DNA from: Kingdonia uniflora
Lineage: Eukaryota; Streptophyta; Magnoliopsida; Ranunculales; Circaeasteraceae
Length of the DNA: 64,000 bases
Direction: 5' to 3'
Assembly (NCBI GenBank): GCA_014058105.1
Contig: JACGCM010002776.1
Location: forward strand, 434,001 to 498,000
Part shown: one piece after another, positions 1-11,707 of the stretch
Position numbering within the stretch: the first letter of the stretch is position 1
Layout of the letters: each line of letters opens with the position of its first letter
Made by a program: the position numbers and the translations under genes
The notes under the pieces: model-generated
What the model was told of the DNA's origin: nothing
Databases searched by the model: none
The model's input: only the letters and a program-made list of their open reading frames with translations

Positions 1-2370
1 CGTCCACTTCTTCCTCGGAATACCCCTTCGACATCAGGTGGCACCCCAACCTTTCGCGCTCTGCCTCCACCTCCTCAAGAGTTACCCTGGCCTCTGATTG
101 AAGATGGCTAATCACTACTGTATGAGAAGCCTTTAGGGTCTCCAGCTTCTTCGTTTCCTTAAGAACATCTGCCTTCGATTGAGTTAACTTCTTTTCAAGC
201 TCAATTTTTTCTTTTTTTAGCTCGGATTTCTCTTCTTCAATTCCGAGCCAAACGCCCTTCATCAAACGAGCAACCTGCAAAACACAATTTGACCTTAACG
301 TGAGCTCGAAATGCAGGACATAAACATATTTTACATGATAAAGCATAAACGACTTACCATCTTGTTTATGTCCTCTTCACCTTGAAGAGCTGCCAGCCTA
401 GCCCTTTCCTACACTGCTTTGAGATCGTCCTCAGCAGAAGGTCACTCTTCAGCGACCTTTTCCCCTGACCTCCCTGAAGGTTCGATCCTTCTCCTTTTCT
501 CTTTTACGACCTCACCACTTCTAGTGGTACCAGAGGCCGACCGAGTCTTTAACATCCATTTTTTCCGGATATTTTTGAGCTATTTTGCATGACGTAATGG
601 GTTCCGGCTGAACTAAGCTATCTATCCCCAGGGTCTTGGCCAAGTTGGTTTGACCTTCCCCACCAAATATTTGCTTCTTCCCTTTGTCAACACCCGCCAT
701 CAACCTGGTCGACTGATCTTTTTGAACTTTCTTCGACCTGCTATCAACCATCTTTTTTCTACTAAGTCCAAGTCCTTCCAACACAAATTCGAGCTCAACC
801 TCCTCCTCTACAACTTTATCCAACAATGGCTCTTTCCTCTCCACGGGGGACTTCACACCTGCCATGCACAATATTTTTATTATCAACTACAGGCATCAGT
901 TCAAATATAATAATAATATTATTTATGCTTGGCTATACTTACTTTGTTTTATAGTTCTAAATCGAAGGTCCAAAGGTTCTTCGTCATCTCTCTGAAGGCA
1001 ATTACCCTTTACCCATATGAGGTTGTCATTCCAGGTTCGACCTGTTGAATTCAGATTAAAAAATCGACGCCGAGTTGCGCTTGAAGAGAATTATGCCCCA
1101 CCACTGGCCTTATAATTCTTCACCCTATAAAACTGCAAAACGTCCTCAGGGGTTATCCTCCTCACTTTCCCCTCATTTTCCCATTTTTCATTCAGGTGAT
1201 TGTAAATAGTTATTATCTCCCACATATTCCCGTTCAATTGAACATGACATGCCCCAATCGTATTCATAATCCCCTTTGCCAAATTGGTAAAGAGAAGACT
1301 CAACATGTACTCTAATTGAGATAGGTAACACAAAAAACCCTCTGGGAGGTCACTCCGAACACCCCCACCAAAATATTCTAACGAGGTCGATTCATCTATA
1401 CCTCTAACTTGTTTTTCTACTTCCAAGTCAGCCAACAGATAAAAATACTCTTCCCCCGCCGCTACCATACAACCCCTAAACTGCCTACCGATGTATTCTA
1501 CACAGTTACCCCATATCCCTCCTACAGCCGCCTTAGCCTTACAAAATTCTCTGAAGGCATCAGAACTAGAAGGATAGGATATTAATTGACCAGGAAAACC
1601 TAAAAATGGTTCTAATCCTACTTCGACCTCACTATTAGACTCAATTATCTGACCAGAGGTCGATACCTCATTAACAGGTGAACTATCCATCTCAACAATA
1701 ATTTCTACGGGCAAGCTTTCAAACCTAGATAATTGCCTCTCACGATCGACCTACATACAGGTTCAAGTATCTATCATTATTTCGTATACATCGATCATTT
1801 ACGTACAACATATATCTTTAGTATATTCTGTGTATATGTCAAAATTATATAGATTGCCATAAATAGTTATTTTTATAATTTGCTTAAAAAACAATTGCGA
1901 TTTGCACAAACACATATATACTGCATACGTTTCTACTAACCTTCAGTATCCGAATAAGAATCTGCAGTAGTGCCAAATCTTTCTTTCACAACGCTGCTGT
2001 ATAGCCACTTGTGTGATCCAGTATCTTTCGCTCTCTTCAACCATTGATCACCTTCAGATAACTCCTTATCAAATCCCCTGTAATCTTTTCGCGTCGCTCT
2101 CTCTGTGCTTTCTAAATTTAAGAAGTTGAAAAACGCTTGAATGATAAGAAAGAAGTACTATTTATCCTTTCTCTTTCTAGCGGTTGGCAGTTATTGTACC
2201 TCGCACGACTCGTCTTCGGTTTTGGAACTGAGGTGTCCTTTCCACTATCCATGTCAGACGTCTTGTACCTTTTCAATAAAGCTACATTTCTATCATTACC
2301 CTTCCCCTCATATTTTAACCTATTTTTCTCTCCTATTTTCATATAGTTTTTTTTACTTTCAAACACTCAT
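1..2370 (-). pseudogene. Element A antisense spliced gene (gypsy-type transposon-domain and coiled-coil protein), 3' end cut by window
   Basis: Reading leftwards, exons fall at about 2370-1941, 1704-943, 858-358 and 274-1, with GT-AG borders at the same places as in elements B and C: donor after GAAG, donor ACAAA/GTAAGTATA, donor AATG/GTAAGT. Exon 1 encodes a Lys/Arg/Ser-rich N-terminus. Exon 2 (1091-1704) encodes the central domain, including FPGQLISYP, GNCVEYIGRQFRG and the GFLCYLSQLEY region. Exon 4 is a Glu/Lys-rich coiled coil. It is broken: the start region is shifted out of frame relative to B, exon 1 has stops after FSTS, and exon 2 has a TAT-to-TAA type stop at about 1091 where B reads Tyr. 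It lies antisense to the element, between pol and the 3' LTR. Biochemical function is unknown. Confidence 0.75.
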
Positions 2371-2475
2371 GATGACTCACCCTATACGATATCAAATTTT
2401 TGTAACTTTATATACAAAACAAAACTAGAAGGTTCTGTATTTGCTCATTTTTGTTTCTCTGTCATTATTTATCAT

Positions 2476-2497
2476 ACTTATAGTGATAATAACGTCA
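2476..2497 (-). promoter_or_regulatory. Predicted promoter of the element A long antisense gene
   Basis: On the minus strand a TGACG motif (2497-2493) stands about ten bases before CTATAAGT (2483-2476), roughly 110 bases upstream of the ATG at 2370. The same pair, TGACG or TGATG followed by CTATAAGTAG, is found at the equivalent place in B (22261-22284) and C (52974-52997). Conservation in three otherwise diverged copies is the evidence; activity is inferred. Confidence 0.55.
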
Positions 2498-2718
2498 TTT
2501 TCAAAGGTAAATTTTTTTTCTAAATTATTTGCCGCAACAGCCTCAAAATGGCATTTGCAACTATAGAGGATCCAATTAAATTATATCTTTTTTGTTACAT
2601 TCAAACTTATTTTTACTTATGATAAACACTTTACCATAACGTCTAGAACAACCTTAAATAACCTGAATGATAACATCCGATCACATTATTCGTCAGTCCT
2701 CCAATCTTCAAATTCGAT

Positions 2719-2958
2719 CTAAACCTCAGCAATCAAGCCAACTATCTCTTCTCGATCTTTCGGATCCCTCACCAATTCACGAAAGCAAATCTCATAAAAA
2801 TAACGGCCATACTCAAGTTCCATACTCCTTACATCTAATCCTTCGAGCTGACACTCCATCACTGGTAACTTGGCATCATAGCCAAGCAGACCAAAAATCA
2901 TCTCCCGCACTTTAGCAATCTTTATAGCCAACCGTCCTTCCGCGGCATGAGGAATCAT
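2719..2958 (-). CDS. Element A short antisense ORF b (79 aa, unknown)
   Basis: An intact 79-codon frame starting at ATG 2958. Residues 4-30 (AAEGRLAIKIAKVREMIFGLL) match the ORF at 21707 in element B almost residue for residue, and a nonsense-ridden version is at 52422 in C. A TATA box, TGTATAAATAAG, lies about 70 bases upstream on the minus strand, near 3023-3034; the equivalent TATA is kept in B and C. The amino-terminal half is charged and probably helical. I recognise no family. It sits between ORF a and the long spliced gene in the antisense cassette. It may be the intact form of a small element-encoded protein, or a first exon. Confidence 0.5.
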   Translation of the reverse strand: MIPHAAEGRLAIKIAKVREMIFGLLGYDAKLPVMECQLEGLDVRSMELEYGRYFYEICFRELVRDPKDREEIVGLIAEV

Positions 2959-3949
2959 CTAAGATCGAGTTCGTACTATCCTAATATTTTCTCCATTTTC
3001 ACAAATCATTCTACCCTTATTTATACATTTTTCATACACTTTCCCCTTAAAACGTGATTTTTACCTTATCCTCGTAACAGAAAATCCCAAAAATCTTGAA
3101 ATAGACTATTTGAACTTATCCCTTCACTCCAGTACATACATTGCTTTATTTATCCTAGTCGAGCTTATTCTACCAAGAGTTGTATTTCGATCGACCCGCA
3201 GTAGCTCAAATTTCTGCGTTACATATTTTTTACAATTTTTTTCCTCTACATGTTTAAACACACAACAAAATCATACTTACATCATAATGTCAATATCAAC
3301 ACGTATTTATCTCAGTTCGAGTACCACAAAAATAGTATTTTCAATACTTATAAACTCCTATTCACTTCATACATCCTACATAATTCAGTTCGATTCTAAT
3401 AAACATTTTCTATCTACATGACACAAGTAATTGAATGACAACTTTTTATTCATATCAAAAATATTGCATACGATTTTACAAATAATAAAATTTTCAGTAC
3501 ATCAGTCTCAGGTATACAACAAAAACATTATCCGTCCAGCACTGAACTCCAGGTACTTTACAAATAACAAGTTTTTTACTGTTTTTAAAAGTCTCGGGTC
3601 ATTCAGGCGCGTTGATCCATCTACTCTTCTAGTTCTTCTTACTTCAATGATCTTTCATCCTGATATAAAGCAGAAATTGGAACCAACAAAGAACTTTATT
3701 AGCATGAGTTTGGTTGAAGTTTAATCGAACTTCAAATAGAAACTATGCAAGCAGTAGACTCAGTGCTAGAACCAAATTCTCAAACTAAAGGTCTTCTAAG
3801 CGCCAAAACATGATGGAAATGTAGATGCAGACTCCCACTGGTTATCTCCTACCTCCACTACCATCACCCCTTCCTCTAAAACTGCCACCACCAAAAAGTT
3901 GGTAGAGATGAAGAGGGCCCGACCTTAGAATCCATGATGATACAAGAAA

Positions 3950-4255
3950 TTAGCATAACTGCCCTGCAGTTATGCCTATCCCTGCATATAAATCCCTTAC
4001 CCTATCTTCCGCAAGAGTACAGAGATAGGCCCACCGGTTCTCGCCTGTCAAGGCGATAACATGAAACCTCCACTTGCAGTAGAACTCTTCCTCAACTTCA
4101 ATCACTTCGTCTTTCGACATGCCCTGCTGATACATCGGAGGAACAGGAACGGGTATCGACATCTCCAAGGATTGATCACCGAAGTATTTCAACTTCAAGC
4201 ATTGCATTTCAGATGCAATCCTCTCCTCAAGGACCATACTGCGAGTCTTTACCAT
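3950..4255 (-). CDS. Element A short antisense ORF a (about 101 aa, unknown)
   Basis: I start it at ATG 4255 (MVKTRSMVLEER) rather than the upstream ATG, because that one overlaps the TATA box (GGTTATATAAATG, about 4327-4345). B and C start with the same MVK/MVN-R-MV pattern at the matching place. The protein has LKLKYFGDQS, a Pro-rich linker (PVPVPPMY), an acidic stretch, then CKWRFHV and a Trp/Leu-rich end. The YFGD motif recurs in the equivalent antisense ORF of element D (minus strand, about 38540), which suggests common descent of the cassettes. No known family recognised. The stop at 3950 may mark an unspliced intron, since homology with B continues downstream. Confidence 0.5.
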   Translation of the reverse strand: MVKTRSMVLEERIASEMQCLKLKYFGDQSLEMSIPVPVPPMYQQGMSKDEVIEVEEEFYCKWRFHVIALTGENRWAYLCTLAEDRVRDLYAGIGITAGQLC

Positions 4256-4576
4256 TGTTAAATTCTTTTTAGGGAATTTTACAAAGGACAAGAACACTCT
4301 GCTTTCAAAATCTGGAGTAGGTATCATTTATATAACCCTATATTTAATATGCAGGTAAATTTTACCAAGTGCTATCATTCATTGCAGATGCAACTTTTTG
4401 CATCATAACCGTCACATACATCAGTATCGACATCCTCAATAAATATACGTCATTTTCCATATCACGCGGAAGTTCCACACAATCAATACCATCATTATTC
4501 CATTTCAATTATCAAGAATTTCAATCGAGATTACACGTTGATCATTTCTCAACCAAAGCCACTCGTTACATCAGTT

Positions 4577-4589
4577 GCGAGGGGGCGAT
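4577..4589 (+). other. Polypurine tract of element A
   Basis: GCGAGGGGGCGAT sits directly before the LTR start TGTAGGG. The same purine block, in the matching orientation, precedes the 3' LTRs of B (reverse complement at 20065-20077), C (50786 onward) and, as GAGAGGGGGCGAA, D (39578-39590). This is the second-strand priming site of reverse transcription and fixes the element's direction. Confidence 0.85.
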
Positions 4590-5211
4590 TGTAGGGACCT
4601 ATCTCTCGATCTCACCCAAAGTTGAGCTCACCTAATTTGAACTACCTTCATCTCAGACTTACGCATTTTTAACACATTTCCCCAGTCAACATTCCAACCT
4701 ACCCCACGAACAGGTCAAGAACGTGGACCAAGCTTAAACTGAAAAACCTTATCTAGTCAAAGATACCTATCTCCCACGAACTCGTCAGTTACTCAGTCAG
4801 CCGCCACTAACCACATTGTTTAAAAAATGTGCTCCAGCACGATGAAGAGCTGCAGAGAAGGCATATATTAAGAAAAAGTTCCATAAGAGACATGGAACTG
4901 AAAAATCACACAAGAGATTACCTAGAAACTACTTGTTCTAGATTCTCGATAATCATCAAAACTTCTTAAGTTACAAGATTCAAAAATTTCTATTTTTAGA
5001 GATCACTTGCAATAAGATATTCGCCTCAAGCAATCAAGATACTTTCAATAAAAATCTTCCACACGAGGTCGTGATTTTTTACTTATTCAGAGGTTTTTCA
5101 CGCTAAAATCACCTATTTCATTTCTTACTTTCCATTAGAATATTGTAATATGTTCATTGGTATGATAGTGAATTCTAAGCCATTTCGAGCTTAAGGAATT
5201 TGACCATTACA
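4590..5211 (+). repeat. 3' LTR of element A (622 bp)
   Basis: Begins TGTAGGGACC and ends GGCCATTACA-like (GACCATTACA), giving TG...CA ends. It aligns along its length with the reverse complements of the LTRs at 19486, 45691 and 50173. It carries the shared LTR landmarks: a TATA-like CATATATTAAG at about 4862, and CACGAGGTCGTG with the AGAGGTTTTTCACGC stretch near 5060-5105. Confidence 0.9.
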
Positions 5212-7260
5212 TAAAGTATAATAATTACATAATACTAAACCCACAAATAACCAACCACTAAGCGCCAAAGTCACATAATACATCGAGATCAACGAAGAAA
5301 AGCGAGGCACATATATTGGGACTCGCCTATGATTAACAGAATGTGACACTCTTATTTAATTTTTAAAGGAAAATATCGATGTGCTTGCATCGACATTCTA
5401 CAAAATTTCAGGAGTCGATCCCACTTTAGCTTGCCATAAACTCTGTTTAAAAGACAAGGCCATGACAATTACACAAAAATAGAAGACGTTAGCACCTACA
5501 CTTTGAGAGGAAGTGAACAAGGAAATCGACAAACTTATTGAAGTCAATTTTATTAGAAAGGCAAACTATCCCAACTGAATCTCAAACATTGCAGCTGTCC
5601 CAAAGAAAAATGGCAAGATCAGAGTCTGTGTAGATTTCACTGACTTAAATAAACATACTCGATCTGAAAGACAGTTAGTTTCCCTCTTCCTATAATCAAT
5701 CATTTGCTAGATTCTTCCGCGGGACACAAACTTCTATCAATGCATAATATATGCTGTATCATGATATAATCAAATACCACTCAGGCCCGACGACCAGGAA
5801 AAAATAGCTTTCATCACAGAATATGGACTATACTGTTACAAAGTCATGCCTTTCGGACTTAAAAATGCGGGAGCTACTTATCAAAGATTTATGACCCAAA
5901 TGTTCAAATACCATATCGGGAAAGAAATGAAAGTCTACATCGATGACGTGTTGTGTAAAAGTCTAAAAAAAGAAAATTATCTCGTAGATTTGCGCACAAC
6001 TTTTAAAATTCTTTGGTTATACATGATGAAGCTCAACCCTGATAAATATCAGTTTAACGTCGAATCAAGAAAGTTTTTGGGGCATTTCATTAGCAAAAAG
6101 GGAATCAAAGCTGACCTCGATCGCATTCGCTCTCTATTATCAGTGCCTTCACCAAAAACAAATAAAGATGTATAAAAATTGGCCGGTAAAATTGTAGCAA
6201 TTAATCGATTTGTATCAAAATCGTTAGATCGATGCAGATGGTTATTTAACCTATTACGTGAAGAAATGTGTCGAATATGACAATTTTGATGTGATGGCCT
6301 ATAATAACTATCTACATTTTAGATTTTGATTTTGATGTGATGACTTAAAAATGGATCGGACCGATATAGATGACCTAGAATGAGGGCACAGGTCATCGAG
6401 TATTCGAAGAAATGTGGTGTTTGTCAGCGACATGGGCCCAAAATTTATGCTCCAGCCCTAGATCTTCACACTAACAGAGTATATTGGCCTTTTAAAAAAT
6501 AGGCCCTCAACCTAGTGGGGGAATTACCAAACACCCCCAGGAAAAGAAGAGATCTTTTGGTAATAACCGACTACTTCACCAAATGGATAGAAGCAGTCCC
6601 TTTGTGTCGAATACAAGAGAAATAGGTCATCCAGTTCATATAGGAAAATATCATCACAAGGTTCATTTGCCCACATCTTATCAGAATTGATAATGGACCA
6701 CAATTCGGTGGTGAAAAGGTGGTCATATTTCTCAACAAACATAACATTATTCACTCTCCTTCAAATCCTTACTACCCACAGGGGAACAGTCAAGCAAAAA
6801 TTACTAACTAAACTATAATTCATGGGATAAAAAATTATTTAAAAGAGAAGAAAAGAAATTAGATTCAGGAATTACTACATGTATTATGGGCATATCGAAC
6901 AACCCCACATATATCTATGGGTTGTACCACTTTCTTGTTAACATACGAAACTGATGCTGTTATCCTAACTGAATATCATCACCCTATATGTGACCATGAA
7001 ATGATGGTGGATGAAGAAAATAAATTTCAGTTAGCATGCAATATAAATTGAATCAAAGAAATAAGAGATCAAGAAATTATGAATCTTGGATGATACTATC
7101 AGACATTGGCCAAATTTTACAACAAACGAGTTCATAGCAGAGAATTCAACATTTAAGACCTCGCTCTACGGGAAATACTAAAACACATAAAGGAATTAAA
7201 CAGTTCATCGACATTCAACAATCTCATAGGTTCATCTCTAATTTGGATAGTGTTACAAAA
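5212..7260 (+). pseudogene. Degenerate gypsy pol (reverse transcriptase and integrase) of element E
   Basis: The RT core is readable at 5500-6175: VPKKNGKIRVCVDFTDLN-type motif, MPFGLKNAGATYQRF at 5846 and an intact YIDD site (KVYIDDVLCKS) at about 5930-5960. RNase H and the zinc-binding part of integrase are missing; about 150 unalignable bases (6260-6415) stand in their place. Integrase resumes near 6416 with YWPFKKWALNLVGE-like sequence, TDYFTKWIEAVPLCR, DNGPQF at 6689-6706 and YYPQGN. Numerous stops and frameshifts make it non-coding as a whole. It would have encoded the polymerase and integrase for retrotransposition. Confidence 0.85.
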
Positions 7261-7286
7261 CCATCCTTCATTCTAAACATACCACC

Positions 7287-7771
7287 TGTAAGGACTTATT
7301 CCCACCCTCGACCTGTGAGAAGCTTTGATATCGACCTTTATACAAAATAGTTCAACTCCATAAACACACGATATCATTAAAGAAGCCATTACATAAAAGA
7401 AGTATTAGGTTGTTACACATCCATTATGAAGACTCGCCAAAACTATGATTGCAGTGTTCATCATTAAAAGAGATAATGGTCATAAAACATTCATAATATG
7501 AGACCTATAAAGAGAACCAAGGAAGAACAGATGAAGGGAAGATTTTTATATCTATAAAGTATATATTAAATGATTCAGAATACTCGTTGTAATAGGTAGT
7601 CACTCAATCAATAAGTTTATTATTTCAAAATCCTCAAGAGAGGTCGCAGTTTTAACCTATTCAAAGGTTTCACGTTAATTCTTGCGTGTTGGTGATTACT
7701 TATTATTGTTAGCGTTCTGATCGTATTTGGTGTGAGATACTAAGTTTGAGATCCAAAATTAGGCTCTTACA
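7287..7771 (+). repeat. Probable 3' LTR of element E
   Basis: Starts TGTAAGGACT and ends GGCTCTTACA (TG...CA, 485 bp), right after the pol end. It has a TATA-like TATAAAGTATATA at about 7555. Its stretch AATCCTCAAGAGAGGTCGCAG followed by TTCAAAGGTTTCACG resembles the corresponding part of the A/B/C LTRs. No polypurine tract precedes it, so the left border is uncertain. Confidence 0.5.
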
Positions 7772-8345
7772 CTACCAAATTCAAAAAAATATAAGAAATG
7801 TATCCTCATTAGGTGTAAAACTCATCTCCCATTCTATACATACCAGCTAAACATCATTTTTGAAGCAAATCAAATAGATAAATTTTGACTTTAGACCCCA
7901 GTAGAAATCTCAAATTAGCCTTTAAGCCCCAACTTCCTTACATATGCAGTTCTGGACCCCAACCTAGTAATTTCCCCATCTTTCCCTCTTTTTCTCTTTT
8001 ACCCCTCACGTGATTCTTTAAAACCCATAAAATCAAAAGAAAAATCTTCCTCTTTCCACCTCATCGCTTCACCTCAGCATACCTCCATGTCACCACTCCA
8101 CATCACCTCTCCATCCTTACGTGAGACACATGTACAGCTATATCCCCCCCACACACACATACAAATGTTTCCCCTTTTTTTTACTTTACTTTTATAATTA
8201 CCAAATTCGTCTGTGAACTCAAATCCTAGAAATTAGATTACGAATCTCTTCCAATAATCCCAACTCTGAATGTAAGTATCCACGATCCCAACATTGGTGT
8301 AAGTTAGGGCTTATTAATTAGGGTTTTGTCTTTTATTTTTATAAA
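7772..8345. other. Intergenic, pyrimidine-rich, no gene seen
   Basis: Long CT-rich stretches (7970-8160) and a short CA repeat at 8151-8161. No supported ORF, repeat border or RNA gene. Confidence 0.5.
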
Positions 8346-9231
8346 TTACATAGACTTTAGAGTAATGAATTTTAAAATCAGGGTTTTATGTTTGAGATAA
8401 AATATTGTTTTGTACTTTATATTATCACAAAAAAAGGGTAATCGTTCCAACAAAATACCTATATTACGCAACAAATAGGAAATCCAAGTAAGATCAGCTG
8501 TTACAACAGCTAAAGCTCGGAATTCAACTTTCATACCTGAGCGGGGAATCGTTGGCTGCTTTTTAGCACTCTAAGATATAAGACTTGATCCAAAAGAAGA
8601 TCGTAAACCCAAATGCCGAGTGTCATGTATCGGGGAAACCTCCCCAATTTGCATTAGAAAAATCAACTAGACGATGATGTCCAGATGCATAAATTGAGAG
8701 AACCCTTAAGATAGCGTAAAATACGTTTTACTGTAGCGAAATGATCATTAGTGGGCAAATGCATGAATTGGCACACAACATTGACACTATAAGTAAGATC
8801 TGGTCGTGTGAGAGTGAGGTATTGTAAAGCATCTGCCAAACTCTGATAAAGAGTTGGGTTATGAAACAAAGATCCAGATTGCTAAAATTTGAAGTTGGGG
8901 GATAAGGCTGTTCGTACAGGCTTACAATCAATCATATTCGCTCGTTTAAGAAGATCACAAGCATACTTGTATTAACTTAAGAAAATTCATGAAGAAGTAG
9001 TTAAAACTTCAATTTCCAGGAAGAAATGAAGAGGACCCAAATCCTTCATAGAAAATTGGCGACCAATGTCAAAATAAAGTTACGCAGGAGATCGCTATTA
9101 TTACCTGTTAAAATTATATCGTCCACGTAGAGAAGAAAAATAACCCGTCCATGTGATGAATGGAATAAGAACATCGAGTAATCAGCGTGACTATAATAAA
9201 ATAAGAACAAAAGGGTCTGTCTCAAAACCAA
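8346..9231 (-). pseudogene. Degenerate Ty1/copia pol fragment (reverse transcriptase to RNase H)
   Basis: Three minus-strand fragments in pol order. 9231-9046 carries FLLYVDDIILTGNN, the copia RT catalytic site. 8869-8663 carries SLADALQYLTLTRPDLTYSVN, then VKRILRYLKGS, the conserved end of the copia RT region. 8534-8346 starts MKVEFRALA, matching the copia RNase H start (EAEYRALA type), and contains TWISYLL. Frame changes and stops separate the pieces. No LTR is visible on the left side. Confidence 0.85.
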
Positions 9232-9430
9232 TTGGCAATAAGAGGAATAGCCTTAGGATCTTATATTTTGAAGTATAAAGCTATATGTACCCGATATGAG
9301 ACTATATATTTCAACACGCTCCCTTACGAGTTACGTATGGCATAATTTTTGAGCTTAACATGTGGACGAATAGATGGGTAATATGGAGTAGCACGTGGTC
9401 CCTTGGGCTCGACACGTGGAAGAGATGCCA

Positions 9431-9442
9431 GCTCTGATACCA
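9431..9442 (-). other. Possible initiator-Met tRNA primer binding site of the copia remnant
   Basis: The reverse complement reads TGGTATCAGAGC, the standard plant copia primer binding site. It lies on the 5' side of the minus-strand copia pol fragment, about 200 bases away, as expected if most of the internal region has been deleted. The adjoining LTR (right of 9442) could not be delimited. Confidence 0.45.
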
Positions 9443-9699
9443 TATTATAAATTTGATTGAGGGTTTCACATAATGTGATTTACCCTTAGAACTGAGTTAC
9501 ATTTATAATACAAAGAGTCTATGTTTTCAAAAATACTTCAACAAGATGTAATCTTATATAGCTGTTAGGATTGAGATAAGGTAGTCTTTAGCTTTACTAG
9601 ATCATTAGTTGATTAATTTTTATCTTTAACAGATAGTCACACCTTCACTCTAAGGGAAAGTTTAATTTTAAACACACATGTTCTAGGAGAACTGGGTGT
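9443..9699. other. No gene seen; possible decayed LTR
   Basis: AT-rich sequence next to the putative primer binding site. A decayed 5' LTR of the copia remnant is possible, but neither end is recognisable. Confidence 0.3.
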
Positions 9700-10370
9700 A
9701 TCAACAAGATGACAAATGCATAGTAGGTGGCAAATAAAGTTGAATAAGTTATGAGGGCAGTGAGGACCACTAGACCAGCTAATATTATTGACTAGATTAA
9801 AGAGAGGTATGGGGTAGACATATCATACTACACAGCTTGAAATGCTTGGACCATTTGCATAGAGAGGTTTGTTAGGTCATATGATGAAGGTTACATTCTA
9901 CAACCTAAGTTGGTTAGACAAATCTTGTTAACAAACCCTGAAAGTATAGTATATGCAGGCAAAGACATAAACACTTATGAGTAGACTGGAACATGTGTGA
10001 TGTATAAAGGCAGTATTGCTAGATTTTTGAATGGGTGTAGACCAATACTTGTATTAGATGGTTGTTTTTTGAAAGGAAAATATGGAGGCCAATGTCTTTC
10101 TGCAATTGGAATTGATGGAAATAATGGTCTATTTCCACTGGCAATCTATTTATGCAGATTTGAATGGAAAGAAATATGGCTCACATTTACATTTCTACAG
10201 ATGGTTCAACCTCACCTCTCTCTTCATGCTGCAAAGTTGATATTATTCTCAAATAGACAAAAGGGACTCATTGAAGCTGTTAATCAAGTATTTCTAAATA
10301 CAAATCATTAGTTATGCTTCATCATATGTTCAAGAATATGAAGAAAATTAATAGGCATTACACCATATGA
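9700..10370 (+). pseudogene. Mutator-like (MULE) transposase fragment
   Basis: The frame at 9997-10311 reads GCRPILVLDGCFLKGKYGGQ, then LSAIGIDGNNGLFPLAI. This is the start of the MuDR-type transposase catalytic domain, with its first acidic residue in LDGCFLKG. Upstream (9700-9990) degenerate sequence resembles the preceding helical region but has stops. The frame ends at 10312, well before the second and third catalytic acidic residues. No terminal inverted repeats or 9-bp duplications were found, so this is an internal remnant. Confidence 0.8.
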
Positions 10371-11690
10371 TTGAATTTGCCACAACTTTTGTCTATGGTA
10401 ATTATCAAATTATCACAGATATAGTCCGTAGTCGAGGTCTGTAGTAAAAAGGGTGTGGCAATAATTTTGCTACCGTCTTTATCCAAGATAATTTTAGCGT
10501 ACTGCCATAGATTTAGGCCATGGTATTTATATTTTTGTTACAAATATAGTCTGTGGTAATTTGCTTTTTGCTTTAAAAAAAGGCCCTCTAGCAATATGGC
10601 TAATCTCCACCTGCAAAGCCTAAAAGTATCGAAGTATCCAAGTACTTATAAACAAAAGACGGTTTACAAAAACTTCATTCTATCATGAATAAAGGATAAA
10701 GCATCCAAGTATAATTATTCAATATGAAATTTGGAAAAAAAAACTAACAACATTATAAGATTGAAAAAGAAAATGGTGAGACTTGAAAGAGAAATGTAGC
10801 TTGAGATCAAGCCATATTTAAATCAGACGAAGTTCTGGACTTAAGGATAGTGCCTGCAAAAAAAGAAACATATCAAATCAATTGTAAGCTTAAACCTTTT
10901 GTAATCTTAGCATGTTACTTAATGTATGGCAAGAAGATTTTCTAAAGGTCTATTAAAGTCTAGAAGGACAATTACCTAATTAGATAAAATGTGGCATGAT
11001 AGCGGTATACTTGATCTTGACGTATGTTAAAAGATCGTAAAAGAAATCTCACAATGGCTAAACACCGTAACAACCACCAATTGAGTTTTGCCTGCAATAA
11101 CAAAACAACATAATTGTATGTTCTTAGTTATTAGTAAGAATTAAGATAAAGAAAAGTACGTCCAATATAAGATTACAAAAAATAAAAATAAATAAATAAA
11201 ATTGAAGAAAATATACATGAAATTTACTTACCTTTCAAATAACATCAGTGCCTAATCCACATGCATGCTTTTGGGAACACTTAGGACAAGTAATTTGACT
11301 ACATACTAAAGAATAAATGAGCCAATGAAAAGAACTTAATGAGAGTGCATGTCAAACAAAAAAGAAGATATTTATAAAATACTAAAATAAAAGAGATTCA
11401 ATGAGCAACCCTTGTACGATATGAACTGTGTTGTGGGATTATAAGACAAATCTGTGATGGATCTTAAAAAAGATTACCAAAAAAATCAAATAGGTAATTC
11501 TTAAGGACCTTTGTGCTTCAGATCCAACAAAACATTCATTACATCATAGTAAAGAATACTCTCATATGCCATGTTGTTAAAGAGTCGATCTCCAGAGTTG
11601 GTTGTCACTATATCCTATCCCGCCATCTATGAGAGAATTAACAATTCAACTATTGGTTAAACTTTGAGATATGAAGTTCAACTATTGGTT
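10371..11690. other. Intergenic, no gene seen
   Basis: AT-rich. Recurrent words like CCATAGATTTAGGCCATGGTA and GTCTATGGTAAT at 10390-10560 hint at a DNA-transposon terminal region, but no clean end was found. A short 32-bp tandem duplication (TTCAACTATTGGTTAA repeated) lies at about 11644-11700, beside the SINE. Confidence 0.4.
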
Positions 11691-11707
11691 AACCTTTGAG
11701 ATAATTA

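Larger units (their letters stand above)
1..5211 (+). mobile_element. Element A: 3' part of a Ty3/gypsy (Tat-like) LTR retrotransposon
   Basis: The 3' LTR is at 4590-5211, preceded by the polypurine tract GCGAGGGGGCGAT at 4577-4589. Both show that the element reads left to right, so its gag-pol and 5' LTR lie left of the window. The visible internal part holds only the antisense cassette on the minus strand: the long spliced gene (1-2370) and short ORFs at 2719-2958 and 3950-4255. The LTR and cassette match elements B and C in this window. Right of the LTR, sequence of another gypsy pol (E) resumes at once, so A was inserted into E. The expected 5-bp target duplication TAAAG (5212-5216) can be checked only at the missing left end. 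Confidence 0.85.
5212..7771 (+). mobile_element. Element E: older Ty3/gypsy fragment interrupted by element A
   Basis: Contains the C-terminal half of a decayed pol (about 5212-7260) followed by an LTR-like stretch (7287-7771). It begins abruptly at the end of element A's LTR, in the middle of the protease-to-RT linker, so the rest of E should continue beyond element A, left of the window. Its pol aligns with that of D and B but is clearly more decayed, as expected for the older host of a nested insertion. Confidence 0.75.

Noticed and set aside
10371..10570. Possible CACTA transposon end (repeated GGTAAT/CCATAG words)
   Set aside because: No CACTA terminus, no target duplication and no partner end were found.
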